Shown: positions 1 to 6,140 of the stretch, piece after piece | How positions within the stretch are numbered: position 1 is the first letter of the stretch | Layout of the letters: the number at the start of each line of letters is the position of its first letter | Assembly (NCBI GenBank): GCA_031549115.1 | Contig: JAVBQJ010000160.1 | Location: 1 to 12,344 of the forward strand | DNA length: 12,344 nt | Direction: 5' to 3' | From: JAVBQJ01 sp031549115 | GTDB taxonomy: Bacteria > Verrucomicrobiota > Lentisphaeria > Victivallales > Victivallaceae | Notes under the pieces: model-generated | Seen by the model: the letters and a program-made list of their open reading frames with translations, nothing else | Told to the model about the DNA's origin: nothing | Database searches by the model: none | Made by a program: the position numbers and the translations under genes

Positions 1-965
1 CAGCGGATCACCCGTAGCACATCGAGGTTGACCAGATTATTGCCGATGTTCTTGCCGACCGCGTCAAAGTGGTTGTATCTGGCTGCGGAATTGGGGCAGA
101 CAAATTCATTGCTGCGCCACTTCAGGGCCTCCTGCAAGACTGCCAACAGTCGGTCGGCAATCGGAATCGTGACCTCCTTGCCGGTCTTGAATTGTTTGAC
201 CCAGATCCGCCGCCGCTCCAGATCGATACTGTGCCACTGGAGGAGAACACAATCCTTCAAACGCTGACCGGTATACATCCCGAGATAATAGATCACCCGA
301 ATCTCCGGCTTGTTGATCACCTGATGGACATCGTCGTCGAGCACCTCGAAAATCTTCTGCTCATGTTCGCGGGTAAACGCCAGACGGCGAACACCCAAAT
401 CCTGTTCTTCGCGTTCCCGACGATAAAGAATTGTGGCAGAGAAAGGATTGTCACCGTCGTAGAACTCTTTCAGTGTAAGGAAAATTCGGCGAATCCGCAT
501 CAATTTGCGGTTGTGGGTATGAACGGCAATACTCGTAGTCCGGAGATGCTTGGCATAGGCATCGGCCACCTGAGGCGTGACTTTGCGGACCGGTGTCTGA
601 GAATCGCCGATGAAATCGACGAATTCCAGAAAGCTGGTCCGGTATTGAATCTGCTCATTGACGGTAGCAGGAACCGTCCGTTCCGGGTGTTGGGAATAGA
701 ACTCCATGACGTCGGCCAGCGGCAGGTTGCGTTCCGGTGTTTTCCAGCCTTTGGCAAAATTGACATGGGCGGCGATCACCTCGGGAGCCGGAGCCTGGAT
801 GATCGGCAGATACGCTTCGGCCTTCTTGATGGCTTCGGCTTTGTTGGCGGTCTGCAGACTGACCGTCTTGCGCCGCCCTTCCACCTGATAACGATAGAAA
901 TAGATCTTCCCGGGGCCTTTGGTAAAAATCGACCCGACGCTCAACCGCAATGCTTTGTTAGCCAC
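1..965 (-). CDS. Tyrosine recombinase / phage-type integrase, 3' end cut by window edge
   Basis: Site-specific DNA recombinase of the tyrosine family, expected to cut and rejoin DNA at attachment sites in the cytoplasm. 321 codons are visible and the frame runs off the left edge. Residues 1-60 resemble an arm-type DNA-binding domain (IYFYRYQVEGRRKTVSLQT). About 80-180 resemble the SAM-like core-binding domain. The catalytic domain starts near 195. YTGQRLKD holds the box I arginine (R235), and FKTGKEVTIPI (259-269) fits the beta-hairpin carrying the catalytic lysine. The HxxR box and the nucleophilic tyrosine would lie beyond the edge, so activity cannot be judged. The start is GTG because AGGAGGA lies five bases upstream and the frame upstream has no better ATG. 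It is separated from the operon by a terminator, so it is probably transcribed on its own. A hand count of 481-540 gives 28/60 G+C, against 35/60 at 2881-2940. It could be an integrase of a genomic island, phage or conjugative element. Confidence 0.9.
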   Translation of the reverse strand, partial: MANKALRLSVGSIFTKGPGKIYFYRYQVEGRRKTVSLQTANKAEAIKKAEAYLPIIQAPAPEVIAAHVNFAKGWKTPERNLPLADVMEFYSQHPERTVPATVNEQIQYRTSFLEFVDFIGDSQTPVRKVTPQVADAYAKHLRTTSIAVHTHNRKLMRIRRIFLTLKEFYDGDNPFSATILYRREREEQDLGVRRLAFTREHEQKIFEVLDDDVHQVINKPEIRVIYYLGMYTGQRLKDCVLLQWHSIDLERRRIWVKQFKTGKEVTIPIADRLLAVLQEALKWRSNEFVCPNSAARYNHFDAVGKNIGNNLVNLDVLRVIR

Positions 966-970
966 AGACT

Positions 971-977
971 TCCTCCT
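971..977 (-). promoter_or_regulatory. Ribosome-binding site fixing the GTG start of the integrase
   Basis: AGGAGGA on the minus strand is followed by five bases (AGTCT) and then GTG at 965-963. This is the strongest Shine-Dalgarno sequence in the window, and it decides the non-ATG start of the recombinase gene. Confidence 0.85.
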
Positions 978-1021
978 GTTGTTTCAGTATCGTCTGTAGC
1001 TAAAAATAAATATTTCGAGGC

Positions 1022-1064
1022 AAAAAGAAACCCCTGAGTGGTACCTCGTGGCACTTCTCAGGGG
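1022..1064 (-). terminator. Rho-independent terminator of the hydrolase operon
   Basis: Read on the minus strand, the arms CCCCTGAG (1064-1057) and CTCAGGGG (1038-1031) form a perfect 8-bp stem. Inside it lies a 2x2 internal loop (AA against CA), then a second 5-bp helix GTGCC/GGTAC (one G-U pair in RNA) closed by the tetraloop ACGA. The stem is followed directly by TTTCTTTTT (1030-1022). A GC-rich hairpin followed by a U-rich run is the classic intrinsic terminator form. It lies 16 bases after the stop codon of the SGNH hydrolase. On the plus strand no T run follows the hairpin, so termination is directional. Confidence 0.88.
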
Positions 1065-1080
1065 CATTTCGGGCGTAAAA

Positions 1081-1752
1081 TTATAACGCGCCGGAGGGTC
1101 CTGTCTCGGTTCCCTGTTGGATAATCCCGTCGACCGGGTTCAGCATCGTGCGGACTGTGTTCGCGATGAATTCAGCCTGGCTATCGATCGCATCCGGTTG
1201 AAAATGATAATCGTCCCGCCAGTTGCCCCGCCGGTCCAGCGGCTCCATGAGCGCAAAAAGATCGAGGACGGGAAGTCCTTCCGCCGCCGCGATTCCGCAG
1301 ACGATCCGGTTCAATTCTTTTACCTGAGCCGTCTTGGGCACATCCCGGAGCGGCGTGCTGGTGCCGATCAGCAGTTTCGCGTTTGGACACTTTCGGCGAA
1401 TGAATTGCACCGCGGCGTGAAAAGCGGCCGCATACTCTTCGCGATCCGTGGTCAAACTATGCAAACCGTTGTTGAAGGAAATGAGATCATAACGGTACCC
1501 GGAAAGAATGTGCTCCAGCTCCCGGAAATAATCCCGGTCGGTCACGCATTTGGAAGTCGCCCAGAATGAAATATTGACCTCCCTCTCCAATTTGCCGCGG
1601 ACTCCGTCCTGATAACCGTTGCAGATGGAGTCCCCGATCAGCAGCGCCCGGGGCTTTTCCGTATCCACGGCATTGTAGGTATAAGCGATGGACCACTCGA
1701 TCGCTTCCCGCCGGCGGCTGGTCCGCTCCGGTTGAAATAACGTATAATCCAT
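1081..1752 (-). CDS. SGNH/GDSL-family hydrolase (probable carbohydrate or acyl esterase)
   Basis: A 223-aa protein of the SGNH hydrolase fold, a family that removes acyl groups such as acetyl from sugars or lipids with a catalytic Ser-His-Asp set. ALLIGDSICNGY holds block I with the likely nucleophile S42. FNNGLHSL (93-100) stands where block III (GxND) is expected, with an Asn for the oxyanion hole but in changed order. WRDDYHF (178-184) holds block V, with D180 and H183 as the D-x-x-H pair. The usual block II Gly region reads ISFWATSKC, without a clear Gly. There is no signal peptide, so the enzyme is probably cytoplasmic, acting on imported fragments. The ATG overlaps the TAA of the upstream gene (TAATG), with GGGGAG seven bases upstream, which fits translational coupling. 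The same frame extends upstream to 2022, but that part overlaps the preceding gene and its composition is not protein-like. The exact substrate is unknown. Confidence 0.87.
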   Translation of the reverse strand: MDYTLFQPERTSRRREAIEWSIAYTYNAVDTEKPRALLIGDSICNGYQDGVRGKLEREVNISFWATSKCVTDRDYFRELEHILSGYRYDLISFNNGLHSLTTDREEYAAAFHAAVQFIRRKCPNAKLLIGTSTPLRDVPKTAQVKELNRIVCGIAAAEGLPVLDLFALMEPLDRRGNWRDDYHFQPDAIDSQAEFIANTVRTMLNPVDGIIQQGTETGPSGAL

Positions 1753-4163
1753 TACTTTGCTCCCCAATAACTGTTCAATAAGTGCCGTACCCGGACCGGC
1801 TTTCGGTCCGCAAGCGCCAGCGTCAGCTTCTCCACGAACTCCGGCGGCAGCTTCGCGGTTCCGGCTCCCTGCAGCAACGCTTCGGCCTGCGCGTATTCCG
1901 CTTCGAAATTCCCCTTGATTTGCACACCGAGGATCCGATTGGCCTCGTCGAAACGGAAGACATGCAGCGAAAAAGGCGCCAATGTCAAACGCTCCGGCAA
2001 GCCTGCGTCCATCGTGTTGCAATAGCTGCCGCGCCCTTCCCGGTCGGCATATGACAGTGTCACCGCCACCGGCTGTTCGGAGCGATTGAGCATGTAGGCC
2101 ATCGACCCGTCCGGCGCATTACGCACCAGAACCGGGTCGTCGACTCCTTCAAGTAGGGTAAACTTCCGCTCCGGCAGCAAGCGGAACACGCACGCAAATT
2201 CGCGGAACTCCGCCGTGTGCGCCTTGTCCAAATACAACCCCCCCGCGGTCAACCGGAAGGCGTCGCAGCGCGCCAACGCATTGATGAACACCTCCATATA
2301 ATAGGGAGAAGGGGCGAAACTCGCCGTAATCCGCAGCTGCGAATCCCACCAATAGCCGTCCGCGGGATAATAGGAGTTCACCCGGCAGGATTTGCCCTTC
2401 GCGCCGTGAATGGTCAACGTTTCGGCATTCGCATCCCGTTCACCCGCGGGCGTCCGGAACCAGACGTGCCTGCCCCACGCTTCATTCCAGCAGTTCATCA
2501 CATAGACCCCGGGGCTCGCGCTCTTTTGCATCGCCGCCCAGAAGCCGTCATCCAAAAAGTCGTGGTCGCGATACATCCTGCCTTCCGGCGAATCCGGGTC
2601 GATCGACGGCGAACGGTCCCGCATTCCTCCGTCCGCCTGGCAATTCAATTCCACCCCCGGCTGCTGCGCAACCAGCTCCGGGTCCAGCCCGGCTTCCCGG
2701 TAAATTTCCAGATTTCCCGGGCGCAGATAAATTTGCGAGTCTTCCGCCGTCGGATTGTAATAGGCGGGAATATAGGGTTCCACCCACAGCTGCAGATTCA
2801 GCTTGAGGTCGGCGCGAACGGCGCGAATGGCGCAGGCCAGTTCCGCGAGCCAGGCGGCGACTTTCCGGCACCGCCAGGCGATCCAGCGTTCCCGCAAAGC
2901 CTTGTTGCCGGTCAACAGACGGTAGCGTTCGGCAAAGCGTTCCGGATCGTCGTCCCTGACCGCGAGTTCCACGCCGGTTTCGGCGCAGAAAAGCCCCGCC
3001 GTCAGGTCGTCGTAGCCGCTTCGGAGCGAGCCGAACCACAGAATCGTCGGCCCCCACAAGCTCAGGCACAGCCCCTTGAAGCGCGGAAATCCCCGGTATT
3101 GCCGGCAAGTATTGACCAGAAATTCCCGCACCCTTTCGCGTACCGCCGGATGCAGGAAATTGAAGATCGGCCCGCGCGTCAGCCCCGGAACCGGCGTTTC
3201 GCCGTAGGCGTAACGGTATTCACTGCTCACATGCAGCGGATCGGGGCGATCGAGCATTTCCTCGTAGTTGGCGGAGTTGTAGACCAACGTCCAGTCCATG
3301 CAACTGGTCTGCAGCAAATTGTCGCCGTTGCGAAAACGCAGTTCTTCGGCCGGGTCAGCCATTAAAGACGGGAGGCGCAGCAAACGCATTTCCGCATAAA
3401 AATCCACCTGATTCTCCGCGCATTTTTCCAGAATCCGTGCCGGCCAATCGGTCAGGCCCTCCTCTTCATTCCACACGAAATACTGCTTGCGGTCGGGCAT
3501 CACCGCCATGCCGCTCGCGTCGGCGCGTTCGCCGGCGATCGGGAAATTCGGCCCGTGATACCAGCACAGGGGGTAGACGAATTCATTCTGCCCGGTGTGC
3601 CGCAGGTAGCGGAAAATCATATCCAGCCATTGCTCGAAGTTGACCGCACCTTCGCTCGCGCACTCGCCGCAGGGGTCTTCGTACTGCAAGCCGAAGCGCC
3701 GTCCGTCGACCGGCGCGTCCACCGCCAGCGGCGCAAAATCTTCGTCGCTCAGTTCGTAAATTTCAAAGCTCTGCACCGCCGCCGGTTCGCCGTGTCCCCA
3801 GGTCGTGAATACCACCGCCGTTTCCTCGAAACGCGTACGGAAAATCTCTTCATGACACTCGATTTTACCCGAAGAGGGGAAGTTGCCTCCACTCATGACG
3901 CCGGTATTCAGGTCGTAACAAATCCCGTCGCCGATCATGATGAAACGGCGGCGGTCATCCGGCCAATATACCTTCAAGCGGTACGTTTTGCCGGGGGACA
4001 AACGCACCTTGTAGCCGAAGCGCGCCAGGGGGCGCGGCTCGGTTTCGCGATAGCCGCCCAACAAATCCGCGACCACGCGGCTTTCGCCGCAGCTGAAGTA
4101 ATCGACCGCATCACCGGCTTCGCGGCAATCGATCCGGTAAATCAATTTTTCTTGCGTTTCCAT
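1752..4163 (-). CDS. Large TIM-barrel-type glycosidase-like protein without signal peptide
   Basis: An 803-aa protein that I cannot assign to a numbered glycoside hydrolase family. Residues 1-140 are beta-rich (GYKVRLSPGKTYRLKVYWP) and resemble an N-terminal jelly-roll module. About 155-620 is aromatic-rich and looks like an (alpha/beta)8 barrel, with strand-end motifs LCLSLWGP (365-372), LQLWVEP (457-463, E462) and VMNCWNEAWG (555-564, E561). These two Glu residues are the best acid/base and nucleophile candidates, by analogy with clan GH-A barrels, but this is inference. About 640-740 is a beta-sandwich of the kind that follows such barrels (LTLAPFSLHVFRF), followed by a charged helical tail. 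No signal peptide is seen, unlike both upstream neighbours, so a cytoplasmic role on imported oligosaccharides is likely. The start is placed at the second ATG of ATGATG, where AAGGA has five-base spacing; the first ATG (4166) has only two. A TTG at 4184 keeps the frame open up to the neighbour's stop but is less likely. Confidence 0.72.
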   Translation of the reverse strand: METQEKLIYRIDCREAGDAVDYFSCGESRVVADLLGGYRETEPRPLARFGYKVRLSPGKTYRLKVYWPDDRRRFIMIGDGICYDLNTGVMSGGNFPSSGKIECHEEIFRTRFEETAVVFTTWGHGEPAAVQSFEIYELSDEDFAPLAVDAPVDGRRFGLQYEDPCGECASEGAVNFEQWLDMIFRYLRHTGQNEFVYPLCWYHGPNFPIAGERADASGMAVMPDRKQYFVWNEEEGLTDWPARILEKCAENQVDFYAEMRLLRLPSLMADPAEELRFRNGDNLLQTSCMDWTLVYNSANYEEMLDRPDPLHVSSEYRYAYGETPVPGLTRGPIFNFLHPAVRERVREFLVNTCRQYRGFPRFKGLCLSLWGPTILWFGSLRSGYDDLTAGLFCAETGVELAVRDDDPERFAERYRLLTGNKALRERWIAWRCRKVAAWLAELACAIRAVRADLKLNLQLWVEPYIPAYYNPTAEDSQIYLRPGNLEIYREAGLDPELVAQQPGVELNCQADGGMRDRSPSIDPDSPEGRMYRDHDFLDDGFWAAMQKSASPGVYVMNCWNEAWGRHVWFRTPAGERDANAETLTIHGAKGKSCRVNSYYPADGYWWDSQLRITASFAPSPYYMEVFINALARCDAFRLTAGGLYLDKAHTAEFREFACVFRLLPERKFTLLEGVDDPVLVRNAPDGSMAYMLNRSEQPVAVTLSYADREGRGSYCNTMDAGLPERLTLAPFSLHVFRFDEANRILGVQIKGNFEAEYAQAEALLQGAGTAKLPPEFVEKLTLALADRKPVRVRHLLNSYWGAK

Positions 4164-4168
4164 CATTT

Positions 4169-4173
4169 TCCTT
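4169..4173 (-). promoter_or_regulatory. Ribosome-binding site deciding the start of the 803-aa protein
   Basis: AAGGA on the minus strand is followed by AAATG and then ATG at 4163-4161. The spacing of five bases favours this ATG over the one three bases upstream and over the TTG at 4184. Confidence 0.6.
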
Positions 4174-4184
4174 ATCGCCTGCAA

Positions 4185-6140
4185 TCATTCCGCCAGGGTG
4201 AGCTTCAAAGAATTCACCTGCATTTTTTCCATTTCAAAGTGCAACCGCACCTCCTCGGGGCATTCGGCGAAGAAGGCATATTCGGTCGTCTGCACTCGTT
4301 TCGTATTATCCTCTCCGGGCTTGCAGGGCTTCGCGCTCAACAGCTCCGCCGTGTAGCGCCTACCCACCTCCAAACCGGCCTTCCTTGCGTCCAAAATCAC
4401 CTCCGCCGCGCCGTCCGCGTGCGCCAGCACATTGACCAGGACCGCCCCGTCGGCGCTCTGCCACGCCAGGGCTTCGAACTCCATTCCCGGATTATCGTAC
4501 CACGGATTTTTGACCGCCCCGCCCAACGCCTGTGCGCCGCGCGTCCGCATCGCCGCGTGCGCATAGGGCATGCGCCAATCCGCCGGCAAATTCGCCGCCG
4601 TGCCGTAATAAACCGTATACGCCGTATACGCCGGTTCCGCTTCGCTTTTGCCATAGGTCAGGACAGTGGTATTGCGCATCGGCCGGGTCAGGCGCATGCC
4701 CAACAGCGCGTAGGAGATTTCACGCCACCGGTCCGATAGGGCCTGCTGCCATTGCGCGTCGCGGAACTCCACATAATTGATAGCACTGTAGGGCAGACAC
4801 AGATTGGAGAAAATGGCGCTTTCGGGGTTGTCCGCGCGCTGCAGTTCCAATACCTCGCGCAAATATTGCTGGTGGTGGAGCGACTGCACCATCTCGCGCA
4901 GCCGCCAGTCGGGACGCTCATAAAAGAGCCCCGGCTCATCGGTGTAATGAAAGGACAGCGACCAGCTTTTGGCGCGTTCGGCAAACATCTTCGCCGCCGC
5001 CGTGCGCACCGCCGGATCGGCCACGTTCAGGTAATAGCTTTCGCCGCCGCCGCTGTCGCTGGGTATGCCGGAAAACAAGGGCTTGCCGTCCGCCTTGCGC
5101 ACCACCCAACCCGGCGCATCGGTCATCCGCAAACTCCCCGCGTCGATACTGCCGTTGGAGTAAAAGGCCAACTTCAAGTTGGGCACCGCACCGCCAAAGA
5201 ATCCGCCGATTCCCGGGATGTCCGGGTGCGAGCCCACCGGCGGCGCATCGTCTTTGCTCCAATTTCCCCACGGCGGATTCAGAAACCAGATCGTTCCGGT
5301 CACCGGCCACGGCGCACAACGCTGGGCAAACTCCGCCTCTTTGCCGGTGAAATACATCACATCCACCAGCAAATCCCGCGTCCATTCGGGTTGCGGCGGA
5401 AAGAATTCCAGCCAGCACTCGCTCGCCAGCTGCGTCACCTTCGCGAAGTCGACTTCGTCGACCAGGCGACAGCGCAGGGCCGAGGAAAACGGGCGGTCCC
5501 GTTTGAGGAAATTGCCGCTCATCGGGATTTTGCAAATGTTCTTTTCCGGTGTCGGCAAAGGCCGCCAATGCGGCGCCGTTTCGCCGTCGATCTTCTCGCG
5601 GTACAGGAGCAGCGTGCGGTTGCTCCCTTTGCGGCGCAACGCGAAGGTTCGCGTATTGGCAAAAAGCGAACCATCCTGAAACGCCTCGTCCTCACCATCC
5701 GGCGCAAATTCTCCGCCGCGATCCAACACCGCAAACCAGCGCAAAATCAAATCCGCATCCGGTCCCGTGAACTCCACCTCGAACAACAGGGAGTTGTCGC
5801 GCGCATCCAGGTGATAGCGCTTGACGATTCGTACCCCGGGCAAGCTGCTGTTTTGGCAGAATACTTCGCGCCGATTGTCCTCCAGTATCTCGCCGATTCG
5901 GATCACCCGGTCCGGAGTGTGTATCTCCCGTACCGCGCCCGAAGCGTCTTCCACCTCGAAAAGCACCGCAACGCCCGGCCAGCGTTCGCCCCGCCCATCC
6001 GCCAGATAGGTCGGGGAGCCGGTAGTTTGATCGATAAAAACTCCGGGGAGAAGCTCCATCGCCGCCGCCCGTGCCGCGCTTGCCAGCGTCAGGCCCAAGA
6101 GCAGTACGCCAAGAGTTTTTTTAACGGATTCCAAAAACAT
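4185..6140 (-). CDS. Secreted glycosidase-like protein, paralogue of the 1230-aa neighbour
   Basis: A 651-aa protein with a clear signal peptide: MFLESVKK, then the hydrophobic run GVLLLGLTLA, with an ARA/AAA cleavage site near 25-27. Residues 30-250 are beta-rich and resemble the N-terminal sandwich of sugar-active enzymes. About 255-530 is a barrel-like domain that aligns with the C-terminal half of the upstream gene. Shared motifs are IWFL..PWGN (284-293), YxDxPG (399-404, D401), PDWR, and E-[FY]-RDAQW (458-464, E458 and D461). The 60-residue spacing from D401 to D461 equals that in the paralogue. The last 100 residues form another beta domain. It probably cleaves a glycan outside the cytoplasm; the family is unassigned (a domain of unknown function such as DUF6259 is possible but unverified). 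ATG at 6140 is preferred because AAAGGAA lies three bases upstream and the signal peptide starts there; the frame is open to 6182. It overlaps the upstream stop by 20 bases. GTATACGCC occurs twice in tandem at 4615-4632 (minus-strand codons for AYTAYT). Confidence 0.77.
   Translation of the reverse strand: MFLESVKKTLGVLLLGLTLASAARAAAMELLPGVFIDQTTGSPTYLADGRGERWPGVAVLFEVEDASGAVREIHTPDRVIRIGEILEDNRREVFCQNSSLPGVRIVKRYHLDARDNSLLFEVEFTGPDADLILRWFAVLDRGGEFAPDGEDEAFQDGSLFANTRTFALRRKGSNRTLLLYREKIDGETAPHWRPLPTPEKNICKIPMSGNFLKRDRPFSSALRCRLVDEVDFAKVTQLASECWLEFFPPQPEWTRDLLVDVMYFTGKEAEFAQRCAPWPVTGTIWFLNPPWGNWSKDDAPPVGSHPDIPGIGGFFGGAVPNLKLAFYSNGSIDAGSLRMTDAPGWVVRKADGKPLFSGIPSDSGGGESYYLNVADPAVRTAAAKMFAERAKSWSLSFHYTDEPGLFYERPDWRLREMVQSLHHQQYLREVLELQRADNPESAIFSNLCLPYSAINYVEFRDAQWQQALSDRWREISYALLGMRLTRPMRNTTVLTYGKSEAEPAYTAYTVYYGTAANLPADWRMPYAHAAMRTRGAQALGGAVKNPWYDNPGMEFEALAWQSADGAVLVNVLAHADGAAEVILDARKAGLEVGRRYTAELLSAKPCKPGEDNTKRVQTTEYAFFAECPEEVRLHFEMEKMQVNSLKLTLAE
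4615..4632. repeat. Tandem 9-bp duplication inside the 651-aa gene
   Basis: GTATACGCC occurs twice head to tail. On the minus strand it gives the residues AYTAYT. The paralogue has ISAYTLYYG at the matching place with no length difference, so the repeat is probably codon coincidence or in-place conversion rather than an inserted copy. Confidence 0.5.

Larger units (their letters stand above)
966..1080. other. Intergenic region between the integrase and the hydrolase operon
   Basis: These 115 bases are the only sizeable non-coding gap in the window. They hold the operon terminator (1022-1064), an AT-rich stretch at about 1001-1015 and the integrase ribosome-binding site. The integrase promoter must lie in the 966-1021 part or further upstream. 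On the minus strand TTGCCT (1023-1018) and TAGCTA (1002-997) are separated by only 15 bases, and GATACT (991-986) has no good partner, so no promoter is called. I found no tRNA end or convincing direct repeat here that would serve as an attachment site. Confidence 0.6.

Noticed and set aside
69..1037. Plus-strand open frame of 322 codons at the left edge
   Set aside because: The opposite strand reads a clear tyrosine recombinase over the same stretch, and the frame runs into the terminator hairpin.
1753..2022. N-terminal extension of the SGNH hydrolase to an ATG at 2022
   Set aside because: It would overlap the preceding gene by 270 bases; the extra residues are low-quality. The TAATG overlap with GGGGAG upstream gives a better start at 1752.
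2217..3365. Plus-strand open frame of 382 codons
   Set aside because: Antisense shadow of the 803-aa gene.
4164..4184. TTG at 4184 or ATG at 4166 as start of the 803-aa protein
   Set aside because: TTG has no clear ribosome-binding site and the ATG at 4166 is too close to AAGGA. The ATG at 4163 has proper spacing.
3555..4739. Plus-strand open frame of 394 codons spanning the junction of two minus-strand genes
   Set aside because: Its composition is that of complementary-strand noise and it crosses a supported gene boundary.
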